64,000 nt of DNA, taken from assembly GCA_017616775.1 (NCBI GenBank), contig JAFZXM010000005.1, positions 1 through 64,000 on the forward strand, read 5' to 3'. Position 1 is the stretch's first letter; every line of letters begins with the position of its first letter. The position numbers and the translations under genes are program-made. The DNA is from Bacteroidales bacterium. Its GTDB lineage: Bacteria > Bacteroidota > Bacteroidia > Bacteroidales > WCHB1-69. This document shows positions 1 through 8,416 of this stretch, one piece after another. The notes under the pieces were generated by a model. That model did not search any database, was not told the DNA's origin, and was given only the letters and a program-made list of their open reading frames with translations.

Positions 1-427
1 AATTAATTAATATATTTTTAAATATGATACTATCCTTTTTCAAAATATACAAAACCCGAATAATAACTTTTGACGCCAAGTCATTATTGCGTAGCCGCAA
101 TATGTGTTTGCATGCACGCCATCACACACTTTATTTCAAAAATCCGGCCCTTATGAAAACAGCCATCCGCTTTTTCTTATTCTTCACGCACAAGTTCAAA
201 CCGTTCACACCCTTTCTCCATTGTGTATAAAGCCCTTGCCGGTAAGCGAAGACGGAACAAGCAGAATTTTCCGGCCGGCAAGGGCTCAGCCGAAAGGCGA
301 AACATTCTTCGCGCAAGACGGGAACCTTGTAAGCAAAAATCTCAAAAAAAATGCTTGTGGCATTTAAAGAATTCGGTGCCACACAGACAAAACGACAGAA
401 TTTAAGATCAAACAAATAAATCACATT
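1..427. other. Left-edge stretch without a supported gene
   Basis: AT-rich at the extreme left, more mixed from about 230. Short open frames exist on both strands (for example 131-424 minus and 104-367 plus), but they overlap each other, have no recognisable domain and show no promoter motif, so I do not call them. The only structure I can point to is the inverted repeat at 231-286. The region could hold the leader of the lipoprotein gene that starts at 428. Confidence 0.5.
231..286. repeat. 12-bp perfect inverted repeat
   Basis: AGCCCTTGCCGG (231-242) is matched exactly by CCGGCAAGGGCT (275-286) with a 32-nt spacer. It is GC-rich against an AT-rich background and has no T-run behind it, so it is not a typical terminator. 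It may be a structured leader, an operator or a small-RNA stem; function unknown. Confidence 0.55.
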
Positions 428-763
428 ATGAAAAAGTTAATGTTAATTTTCATCGGTAGCATTCTGCTTGGAGCATGCTTTAAGCCATCTCCTAAAATCA
501 CTTTGGATGAAGATTGGATTGTATATAAAATTGACCTCTCCGACAATTGCGATCCTATGTCCGCATTGGTCGGATTGGCTTTTATTAATGACTCCATATT
601 CTCTTTTCAACATCAATTTCTTCATTTTGGAGATGAAATCTTAGGCTTTTGCATGGATGACACATTATACTACATTGATGGAGACAAAGCCGTCGTCCGC
701 CTCAAGGGGGACAGCCTTATTTTAGACGGAGATATTATCTATTCTCTATACAAAAAGAAATAA
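428..763 (+). CDS. Small putative lipoprotein, function unknown
   Basis: 111-residue protein. The first 17 or so residues form a basic and hydrophobic signal peptide ending in a lipobox of the form L-G-A-C, so the Cys should be lipidated and the protein exported to the envelope. The rest is short, slightly acidic and rich in short hydrophobic strands; it matches no family I know. ATG start with no Shine-Dalgarno, as is usual in Bacteroidota. It stands alone: a terminator-like hairpin follows 13 nt after the stop, and more than 400 nt separate it from the next gene. The signal peptide is convincing; the function is open. Confidence 0.65.
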   Translation: MKKLMLIFIGSILLGACFKPSPKITLDEDWIVYKIDLSDNCDPMSALVGLAFINDSIFSFQHQFLHFGDEILGFCMDDTLYYIDGDKAVVRLKGDSLILDGDIIYSLYKKK

Positions 764-776
764 ATTCTTCACTGTC

Positions 777-812
777 AGAGGGCAACCTACAGTTTGTCCT
801 CTTTCTTTTTTT
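777..812 (+). terminator. Rho-independent terminator after the small lipoprotein gene
   Basis: AGAGGGCAA (777-785) pairs with TTGTCCTCT (794-802) with one G-U pair and an 8-nt loop, followed by TTCTTTTTTT. It lies just after the stop of the gene ending at 763. Confidence 0.75.
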
Positions 813-1168
813 ACCCTTCCATATGGCTGTTTGCCGCGCAAAACAATACTTGCTCAAAATAAATATTGCCTCCTCTTTTTCCCTTTGTATGTTCCGGTCA
901 TGCCCTTAGAAAAAACTATACAAAAATTCAGCGCAAAAAGTAATATTGTTATATACATTCCCCGTATTATCCTTTTAATACAAAAACCATTTTCCCCACG
1001 TGCCGGTGTTGCCGTTATTATGAAAAGAAAAAAAATTTGTCTGTATTTTTTCCGTTTATCCTTTATACAATCATACTTAATATTCCTGAAACACACAATT
1101 AACATTAATGTTACTTAAAAATAAATTTCAATTAAACTTTCCCCCCTCTCCGATTATGAAAATAATGT
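813..1168. other. Intergenic stretch, no supported gene
   Basis: AT-rich. Open frames on both strands over 831-1118 overlap each other and have low-complexity translations, with no recognisable domain. The only usable signal is the promoter motif at its right end, which belongs to the phosphate symporter gene. Confidence 0.5.
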
Positions 1169-1176
1169 TACTTTTG
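1169..1176 (+). promoter_or_regulatory. -7 promoter element of the Na/Pi symporter gene
   Basis: TACTTTTG fits the Bacteroidota TAnnTTTG motif 58 nt before the ATG at 1235. No clear -33 TTG was found. Confidence 0.55.
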
Positions 1177-1234
1177 CAGACGTTAAATTATGCAGTAATA
1201 CGGACTGCCAGCAAAGCATAAACAATTGAATATT

Positions 1235-2971
1235 ATGAATATACTGAACATATTGTGTATTATCATTAATTTTGCCGGAGCGCTTGCGATATTCCTTTTC
1301 GGAATGAAGCTAATGAGTGAAGGTTTGCAAAAAGTGGCCGGAAACAAAATGCGTTCCACCCTCGGCAAGGTAACGGAGAGTAAATGGAGAGGTATACTTA
1401 CCGGAGCTATAGTAACTACCGCCATACAATCCTCCTCTGCTACCACGGTAATGGTAGTAAGTTTTGTTAATGCAGGGTTGCTATCTCTCACAGGAGCTAT
1501 ATCAGTAATTATGGGTGCAAATATAGGCACCACCATCACCGCATGGATTATCACTCTTTTCGGGTTGGGAGAGAGTGCAAAAGTATTTAGTTTACCATTG
1601 TTTTTAGGAGCACTGGCACTTGTATTTATTTTTTCACAAAAAAGCAAATTCAAAGCCCTCGGCGAATTTATTATAGGTCTGACATTACTACTGTTAGGCA
1701 TGGGATTATTGCAACAAGCCATGCCTAATTTGGAAGAATATCCAAAATTTTTAGAATTTTTGGGGTCGTTATCCGACCATGGATTTGCTTCTATTTTGCT
1801 ATTCATTACTATAGGTACCATACTTACTTGTTTGGTACAAGCCTCTGCCGCCATGATGGCTATCACCTTGGTGATGTGCTACAAAGGCTGGATAGGTTTT
1901 GATGTGGCAGTAGCTTTGGTGATGGGACAAAACATCGGAACCACCATCACGGCCAATTTAGCGGCTATGGTGGCCAATACCAATGGTAAAAAAGCCGCCA
2001 GAGCTCACTTAACATTCAATGTAATAGGAGTGATTATCACATTAATAGTATTTCGTCCTGTTATGAACCTTATTGCCGATATCACTACAGGCGTTGTCGG
2101 GAGCAATCCTTATACGGCCGTAGGTGCCGCAGGATACAGTCCTGAAGCCATTCCATTGGCATTAGCCTTTTTCCATACATTTTTTAATGTCATCAACACT
2201 TTGATATTAATGTGGTTTATTCCTCAAATAGTAAAAATAGTCAATTGGATGGTGAAAGCATTTAAAGAGGATGCCGACGAAGACGAAATATTCAAACTCA
2301 AATACATCAGCAACCATTGGATGAATACGTCCGAATTGGATTTGGAAGCCGCTCAAAAAGAAATAGAAGATTTCTCCAAAAGAGTGATACGCATGTATAA
2401 TTTTCTGCCGGCCCTCCGCACCGCCAAAAATGAAGATGAATTTGAAAAAACATTAAAACATATAGAAAAATACGAGGTCATTACCGATAGAATGGAATTG
2501 GAAATAGCCAAATACCTCACCCACGTATCCGAAGGAAATCTGTCGGAAGAAGGTTCCCAAAAAGTGGGTGCCATGCTTCGTATCATCGATAATCTGGAAA
2601 GTATCGGCGATGCTATCTACCAAATGGCTTTGATAAGAAAAAACAAACGGGAAGATGCCGTGCACTTCTCTCAGGATTTGAACGACAACCTCAACCATAT
2701 TTCCCAACTGGTGGAAAAAGCGTTGTCCGTTATGGACCAAAACTTGCACGGGGACTATTCCAAAGCCGATATTGAAGCTGCCTACCAAGCTGAAGACGAT
2801 ATTAACGAATACCGTGACCTTTTGCGTACCCGGCACCTGCAATCCCTCAAAGCCGGCATTTACGACTATGCCATCGGTTCAACCTATAGCGGATTGTATG
2901 CATTGTATGAAAAATTAGCCGACTATGTTATCAATATCAGCGAAGCGGCTGCCGGCACTAAAAGAAAATAA
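1235..2971 (+). CDS. Na/Pi cotransporter family protein with PhoU-like tail
   Basis: 578 residues. The N-terminal two thirds carry two similar hydrophobic halves with the QSSSATT (about residue 65) and QASAAM motifs, and the repeated G-x-N-I-G-T-T-I-T motif twice (MGANIGTTIT and MGQNIGTTIT). These are hallmarks of the NptA/PNaS family, which imports inorganic phosphate with sodium across the inner membrane. The last 200 residues are helical and charged, resembling a PhoU domain that senses or gates phosphate uptake. I chose the ATG at 1235; an in-frame TTG nine bases upstream gives the same frame but is a less likely start. The gene stands alone, with no pst or pho genes beside it. Confidence 0.9.
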   Translation: MNILNILCIIINFAGALAIFLFGMKLMSEGLQKVAGNKMRSTLGKVTESKWRGILTGAIVTTAIQSSSATTVMVVSFVNAGLLSLTGAISVIMGANIGTTITAWIITLFGLGESAKVFSLPLFLGALALVFIFSQKSKFKALGEFIIGLTLLLLGMGLLQQAMPNLEEYPKFLEFLGSLSDHGFASILLFITIGTILTCLVQASAAMMAITLVMCYKGWIGFDVAVALVMGQNIGTTITANLAAMVANTNGKKAARAHLTFNVIGVIITLIVFRPVMNLIADITTGVVGSNPYTAVGAAGYSPEAIPLALAFFHTFFNVINTLILMWFIPQIVKIVNWMVKAFKEDADEDEIFKLKYISNHWMNTSELDLEAAQKEIEDFSKRVIRMYNFLPALRTAKNEDEFEKTLKHIEKYEVITDRMELEIAKYLTHVSEGNLSEEGSQKVGAMLRIIDNLESIGDAIYQMALIRKNKREDAVHFSQDLNDNLNHISQLVEKALSVMDQNLHGDYSKADIEAAYQAEDDINEYRDLLRTRHLQSLKAGIYDYAIGSTYSGLYALYEKLADYVINISEAAAGTKRK

Positions 2972-3258
2972 AATTCATCACCATATATAGCTTCAATCCT
3001 TAAAAAAACTACCGGCAAAACCCGGGTAACAGGAAAGAAGACGGACTTAACAATATGCTCCGGCATACAGTCCAACCTGCAAAGTTTTTTTTGAATAAAA
3101 TTGGTTGAATTCAGCCTTTATTAGAATTTGTCCGTTGTTTTTCCGAAACATTACTGTTGGAAATCAGTGTTTTTCATCGTATTTTTCCGTCAAAAACTTA
3201 TTTTCGTCCTGTTTATAAAACTTTCCGCTCTTCTTAAAGGAATAACAGAAAAAAATGC
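2972..3258. other. Intergenic stretch before the stringent-response gene
   Basis: About 370 nt separate two plus-strand genes. A weak two-part hairpin (GGACT 3043-3047 with AGTCC 3069-3073, and TATGC/GCATA inside around a TCCG loop) is followed after 9 nt by a run of T; it could be a poor terminator for the symporter gene. A frame over 3128-3454 is low-complexity and overlaps the next gene, so it is not called. Confidence 0.4.
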
Positions 3259-3266
3259 TATCTTTG
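3259..3266 (+). promoter_or_regulatory. -7 promoter element of the Rel/Spo gene
   Basis: TATCTTTG matches TAnnTTTG 79 nt upstream of the ATG at 3346. Confidence 0.6.
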
Positions 3267-3345
3267 TGAGTTTAATATTATATTTATTTTTTAAGTACAC
3301 CTATTACACACATTGTATTGCCATTCTTAAAAAACACACGCAAAA

Positions 3346-5604
3346 ATGGAATATCAAAGGTCTGACGAAGAATTTAAACTTATATTATCCCGATACAAAG
3401 AGATACAACGGAAATTGCGTCCGCGTGCCACCAAGGAGCAAAAGATGGAAGTAAGAAAAGCCTTCACCTTGGCTTTCAACGCTCATAAAGACATGCGCCG
3501 CCGCAGTGGCGAACCCTATATTCTCCATCCCCTGGAAGTAGCCAACATAGTGCTTGACCATATGAATTTGGGCACTACCTCTGTAATATGTGCTCTATTA
3601 CACGACATAGTGGAAGACACTGATTATACCTTACAAGATATTGAAAGTCTGTTCGGAGAAGAAGTCGCCTCCATCATTGACGGCTTAACCAAGATAGACG
3701 ATGTATCGGATACGCCTATGAGCCGGCAATTTGAAACTTTCAAAAAAATATTGCTTACCATGAGCAAAGACGCCCGTGTTATACTCATCAAATTGGCCGA
3801 CAGACTGCACAATATGCGCACCTTGGATTCCATGCCTCAAGAAAAACAACTCAAAATAGCCTCCGAGACATTATACATGTACGCTCCGCTGGCTCACAGG
3901 CTGGGATTTTACAATATCAAATCCGAATTAGAGGATTTGGCCATGAAATACCAGGACCCGGGCAGTTATAACTATATTTCCGACTGTATCAAAAACACTG
4001 AAAAAGACCGTGAAATATTCATAGAGCAATTCATAGCTCCCATACGGGAACAACTGACAGCAAGGGATTTTAAATTTGAGATAGTCTCCCGCACCAAATC
4101 CATTTATTCCATTTGGCAAAAAATGACCAAAAAGAAGATCCCTTTCGACGAAGTATATGATTTATTCGCCATTCGCATCATTATCGAGGCCGATGATGAA
4201 CACCAAAAATCATCATGCTGGTCGGTATATTCCATTGTTACAGACATATACAAGCCCAAAGCAGACCGTTTGCGCGATTGGATATCCATGCCCAAAGCCA
4301 ACGGCTATCAATCATTGCACACCACCGTTATGAGCAACAAAGGCAAATGGGTGGAAGTACAAATACGCACCCGTCAGATGGACACCATCGCCGAAAACGG
4401 CTTTGCCGCCCATTGGGTGTACAAAGGAAACGACAAACACACCGATGAACAAGGTGTGGAAGCATGGTTAGCCAGCATAAAGGAGATACTGCAAAACAAC
4501 GAGAACAATACAGGCGAATTGGTATCCAATGTTAAAATGAACCTCTTTAACAAAGAAATTTTCGTCTTCACATCCAAAGGGGATGAGCATACCATGCCGG
4601 AAAATTCCACCGTGCTTGATTTTGCCTACGAAATGAGCGCCGACACCGGCAACTATTGCATAGGAGCCAAAGTGAACAATAAATTGGTGCCTCCATCTCA
4701 CATACTCAAAACCGGAGACCAGATAGAGGTAATCACCTCCCAAAAACAAAGAGTGCAAGAAGAATGGCTTACCTTTGTAGCCACCGCAAAAGCGGTAGAT
4801 AACATCACCAACGCATTAGGACAACAACGAAAAGAAAAAATAGCCCAAGGAAAAGAACAACTGAAAACATATCTGAAAAAATACAATGTGGATGTCAACA
4901 AAATCAACAGAGACAAATTGATGATGTTCACGGGATATAAAGATAAAGAAAGTTTGTATTTGGCCATATACAACCGGCAGATACCCGAACTTAAAATAAA
5001 ACAGTGCTTCTCAAAAATCAGCATCGCCTATCGCTTGCTTGACTGGATTAAACCGGCCGTCAAATGGATGTGGGGCATGAAAAACATTTTAACCATAGAC
5101 AATGCCTTGCGACGCAAACTTACCCATAACCCGCAATCTCTCCTTTTAGGCAATGTGCACGAAATCAAACAAACCATTGCGCCCTGCTGTAACCCCGTTG
5201 CAGGCGACCAGGTAATAGCTTTTGCCCTCAACAACAATGAAATTGTGGTACACCGCGCCAACTGCGCCGAAGCGGTAAAACTTTCCGCCCGCTATGGAGA
5301 TAAAATAGTAAAAGCCAAATGGAGAGCAGAAGAAAATAAAGTGGATTTTCTTGCCGGCATTTCACTAAAAGGGTTTGATTCCAAAGGATTGGTACACAGC
5401 ATTACCGGCATTATACACCAAGACTTCCAAGTCAACTGCCGCACCATACATTTTGAAACCACCGAAGGCTTGTTTGAAGGAAAAATTATCCTTTATATCC
5501 AAAATGTGGAACATTTAAACAAACTGATGGAACGCTTGCGCTCCATTCCCAACATAGAAAAGGTTGAACGCATTTATTCCGATGAAAATGAAAACAAGCA
5601 TTAG
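3346..5604 (+). CDS. Bifunctional (p)ppGpp synthetase/hydrolase, RelA/SpoT family
   Basis: 752 residues, the usual length for a long RSH enzyme. It makes and breaks (p)ppGpp, the stringent-response alarmone, in the cytoplasm. An HD hydrolase domain is visible near the N-terminus (HPLEVA at about 61 and the HDIVED motif at about 86-91), so hydrolysis should be intact. The RelA/SpoT synthetase domain follows (about 230-345, with YDLFAIR and the NGYQSLH motif), then a TGS domain (about 400-460), a helical region and a C-terminal ACT domain. The last 23 bases overlap the next gene, a small lipoprotein, which suggests co-transcription. Confidence 0.95.
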   Translation: MEYQRSDEEFKLILSRYKEIQRKLRPRATKEQKMEVRKAFTLAFNAHKDMRRRSGEPYILHPLEVANIVLDHMNLGTTSVICALLHDIVEDTDYTLQDIESLFGEEVASIIDGLTKIDDVSDTPMSRQFETFKKILLTMSKDARVILIKLADRLHNMRTLDSMPQEKQLKIASETLYMYAPLAHRLGFYNIKSELEDLAMKYQDPGSYNYISDCIKNTEKDREIFIEQFIAPIREQLTARDFKFEIVSRTKSIYSIWQKMTKKKIPFDEVYDLFAIRIIIEADDEHQKSSCWSVYSIVTDIYKPKADRLRDWISMPKANGYQSLHTTVMSNKGKWVEVQIRTRQMDTIAENGFAAHWVYKGNDKHTDEQGVEAWLASIKEILQNNENNTGELVSNVKMNLFNKEIFVFTSKGDEHTMPENSTVLDFAYEMSADTGNYCIGAKVNNKLVPPSHILKTGDQIEVITSQKQRVQEEWLTFVATAKAVDNITNALGQQRKEKIAQGKEQLKTYLKKYNVDVNKINRDKLMMFTGYKDKESLYLAIYNRQIPELKIKQCFSKISIAYRLLDWIKPAVKWMWGMKNILTIDNALRRKLTHNPQSLLLGNVHEIKQTIAPCCNPVAGDQVIAFALNNNEIVVHRANCAEAVKLSARYGDKIVKAKWRAEENKVDFLAGISLKGFDSKGLVHSITGIIHQDFQVNCRTIHFETTEGLFEGKIILYIQNVEHLNKLMERLRSIPNIEKVERIYSDENENKH

Positions 5605-6397
5605 AATACTTCTTATCCTATGTTGTTGCACTATTTTAGCCGCGTGCCACAGACATCAACCGACACCCACCGCTGTCACCGCCGACACCGTCCGCACCGA
5701 CAAGCCTGCCGCCCCCCGACGGGTACAAGCGGCTGTTGCCCCTATGGACTATCAATGGTTCAGCACACGCATCGCACTTAGCATCAATAATATAAGGCCG
5801 GAAAAAGAGGTGGTTTCCCTCACCGCTTTTGTCGTCAACAAAAAAGATAGCGCCCTGTTCATCACTCTCAATAAATTGGGAATAGAAATAGCCCGTTTGC
5901 TGCTCACCAAAGACTCTGTAAAATTTGCCAACCACCTGTCCCGTGAATATTATTGGGGCACTTATACATGGCTGACAAAACAAATAGGCATGGACATCAA
6001 CTTTTATACCGTTCAAGCCCTGATTTCGGCTCAAGACCTTCCAGGCTTTGAACACGTCTTCATTGCCGACACCACCGCTGATTCTATCATTTATACGGCT
6101 GCTGGCCGTAACAACATTGCACATACCATGATATTGGAAGAAAAAATTGTCACCGACACCATGCATCATATGCTGTACCACTATATAAAAGACATATCCT
6201 CTTTAAACACCCTTTGCGTGAATTATAACAAATACACCCCCATAGACAACTATACCTGCTATCAAAGTATCAATATTGAAATTCCCAACGAAAACATAAG
6301 AATAGACGGCTTGCTCAAAAATACAAAATTTAATATAGCGGGGCCCACCACCAGCCGTATACCCGTCAAATATACGCCGATAGGCACCTCACACTGA
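5582..6397 (+). CDS. Putative lipoprotein, function unknown
   Basis: 271 residues from the ATG at 5582, which lies inside the end of the Rel/Spo gene; a second ATG two codons later is equally possible. A short signal peptide ends in a lipobox (L-A-A-C), followed by a Thr/Pro/Ala-rich linker of about 30 residues and a soluble domain with many Ile, Thr and Asn and alternating beta-like strands. No family recognised. It sits between a stringent-response gene (overlap) and queG (2-nt gap), so the three are probably one transcript, but this gives no clear hint of role. The envelope location is well supported, the function is not. Confidence 0.7.
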   Translation: MKMKTSIRILLILCCCTILAACHRHQPTPTAVTADTVRTDKPAAPRRVQAAVAPMDYQWFSTRIALSINNIRPEKEVVSLTAFVVNKKDSALFITLNKLGIEIARLLLTKDSVKFANHLSREYYWGTYTWLTKQIGMDINFYTVQALISAQDLPGFEHVFIADTTADSIIYTAAGRNNIAHTMILEEKIVTDTMHHMLYHYIKDISSLNTLCVNYNKYTPIDNYTCYQSINIEIPNENIRIDGLLKNTKFNIAGPTTSRIPVKYTPIGTSH

Positions 6398-6399
6398 AT

Positions 6400-7359
6400 A
6401 TGGACACAACAGCATTAAGCAAAAAAATAAAAGAAAAAACTTTAGAACTGGGTTTTTATGCTTGCGGCATTACCGATTGTGCCCCCATCAATTCCACCGT
6501 TACCCATGCCTATCAAACCTATCTGCAAGAAGAACGCAATGCGGATATGAACTATTTGAACAATTACCTATCCCTACGATTTAACCCTCAACAACTTGTT
6601 CCTCAGGCAAAAAGCATTATTGTGGTATTGGCCTCCTATTACAACAACACCGCATTTTTCCCACCGCAAAACCGATATCATTTAGCTCGCTACGCATGGG
6701 GGCAAGACTATCATAAAGTGATAAAACAACGGCTTAAAACATTACAACAATATATAGTTCAATTGGTTCCGGACAGCATCAACCGATATTTTGTTGACAC
6801 GGCTCCCGTTATGGAAAAACATTTGGCCGAACGCGCAGGATTGGGATGGATAGGAAAAAACACCCTGCTTGTCAATCAACATGGCAGCTATCATTTTATA
6901 GCCACACTTTTCACTTCGGCTGTTTTGACATACGATCAGCCCGCCTTATCCAAACATCCGTGTGCTTCCTGCTCATTATGCCAACAGGCATGCCCGTCGC
7001 AAGCACTGCGGAATTTCGGAATGGATGCCCGAAAATGTTTTGCCTATCAAAGCATAGAAAACCATCATGACATAGATGAGGATTTCAACAGCAACACGCA
7101 TTATATCTATGGCTGCGATGAATGCCAGAAAGCATGTCCTTTCAACCATAACGCCGCCCCCGCCGCCATCAAAGAATTTGACACCAATCCGTTGCTGCTT
7201 GATATTACTGATGAACAATGGGAAAACATTCATCAGGAAGATTTTGACCGGATTTTTGCAACATCGGCGGTTAAAAGAATAGGATTTCAAAAAATGAAAA
7301 GCAATATTCAATATGCCGCCAACCGCTTATATAGAAAAAATAATCATTTTATCCAATAA
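6400..7359 (+). CDS. queG: Epoxyqueuosine reductase QueG
   Basis: 319 residues. QueG reduces epoxyqueuosine to queuosine in tRNA wobble position 34, using cobalamin and two 4Fe-4S clusters. Visible hallmarks are the conserved DTAPVMEK and GLGWIGKNT segments in the cobalamin-binding N-terminal half. There are also two ferredoxin-like cysteine motifs: C-x2-C-x2-C-x3-CP (around residues 191-201) and, further on, YGCDECQKACPFN. It lacks the C-terminal HEAT-like extension of longer homologues (about 380 residues), which is common in Bacteroidota. It begins 2 nt after the upstream lipoprotein stop, so it is probably translated from the same message. Confidence 0.93.
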   Translation: MDTTALSKKIKEKTLELGFYACGITDCAPINSTVTHAYQTYLQEERNADMNYLNNYLSLRFNPQQLVPQAKSIIVVLASYYNNTAFFPPQNRYHLARYAWGQDYHKVIKQRLKTLQQYIVQLVPDSINRYFVDTAPVMEKHLAERAGLGWIGKNTLLVNQHGSYHFIATLFTSAVLTYDQPALSKHPCASCSLCQQACPSQALRNFGMDARKCFAYQSIENHHDIDEDFNSNTHYIYGCDECQKACPFNHNAAPAAIKEFDTNPLLLDITDEQWENIHQEDFDRIFATSAVKRIGFQKMKSNIQYAANRLYRKNNHFIQ

Positions 7360-7413
7360 AAAAGAAGATATTTCGTTTTATTTTACCGACAATTATAAAC
7401 ATTAAAAATACAC

Positions 7414-8409
7414 ATGATGAAAATAGGATTGATAGGTGCTACAGGTTTAGTGGGCAGTGTTATGCTCAAAGTATTGGAAGAAAGAGGTTTTGGTGATTGC
7501 GACTTGTATCCTGCCGCTTCGGAACGTTCTATCGGCAAAACCATTACTTTTCATGGCAGGCAACTTAAAATGCTATCGGTACAATCGGTTATTGACAGCG
7601 GTGTGGATATTGCCATATTTTCTGCCGGAAGCGCCGCTTCGCTCAAATATGCGCCTCTGTTTGCCGAAAAAGGGACTTTTGTAATAGACAATTCATCTGC
7701 ATGGCGAATGTACGAACATATTCCGTTAGTGGTGCCTCAAATCAATGCCGATGTGCTTGCCGTTCATGATAAAATCATTGCCAATCCCAATTGTTCCACC
7801 ATACAAATGGTGATGGCACTCGCTCCGCTGCATCGGGCATACGGAATAAAACGGCTGGTGATTTCCACCTATCAATCGGTTACCGGTACCGGCATGAAAG
7901 CCATCAAACAGCTCATGAGCGAACGTGCAGGAGAACCTTGCCTGATGGCATATCCTTATCCTATAGATATGAACGTGTTACCCCACGGCGGTTCCTTCGA
8001 ACCGGACGGATATACCACAGAAGAACTCAAACTGGTCAACGAAACCCGAAAAATATTGCGGGACGAAAACATACAAATCACCGCTACGGTGGTACGTGTA
8101 CCCGTTCGCGGAGGACATAGCGAAGCTGTCAACATAGAATTCGCCCGTCCATACGATATCAACCATGTACGCCAATTGTTACAAACCATGCCCGGACTCA
8201 CCGTTATGGACAATCCTTCCGAAAACCTATACCCCATGCCCTTGTTTGCCGAAGGAAAAGATGATGTGTTTGTGGGTCGTATCAGACAAGACAACAGCAG
8301 GGAAAATTGCATGAACATGTGGATAGTAGCCGACAATTTACGAAAAGGGGCCGCCACTAACGCAATAGAAATAGCGCAATATATAGTTAAACAAGGTTGG
8401 ATTAAATAA
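7414..8409 (+). CDS. asd: Aspartate-semialdehyde dehydrogenase
   Basis: 331 residues. It converts aspartyl phosphate to aspartate semialdehyde with NADPH, feeding lysine/diaminopimelate, threonine and methionine synthesis. The N-terminal nucleotide-binding motif GATGLVGSVML, the catalytic Cys in the NPNCST motif (about residue 130) and the later R-x-P-x-x-x-GHS-like segment (VPVRGGHSE, His acid/base) are all present. Two ATG codons in a row occur at the start; either may be used. It is followed after 7 nt by the patatin-like gene, so the two are likely co-transcribed. Confidence 0.95.
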   Translation: MMKIGLIGATGLVGSVMLKVLEERGFGDCDLYPAASERSIGKTITFHGRQLKMLSVQSVIDSGVDIAIFSAGSAASLKYAPLFAEKGTFVIDNSSAWRMYEHIPLVVPQINADVLAVHDKIIANPNCSTIQMVMALAPLHRAYGIKRLVISTYQSVTGTGMKAIKQLMSERAGEPCLMAYPYPIDMNVLPHGGSFEPDGYTTEELKLVNETRKILRDENIQITATVVRVPVRGGHSEAVNIEFARPYDINHVRQLLQTMPGLTVMDNPSENLYPMPLFAEGKDDVFVGRIRQDNSRENCMNMWIVADNLRKGAATNAIEIAQYIVKQGWIK

Positions 8410-8416
8410 TATCCTT

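Noticed and set aside
1183-1866. 227-residue open frame on the minus strand
   Set aside because: Antisense to the well-supported Na/Pi symporter; its Pro/Asn/Met-rich sequence is typical of a shadow frame.
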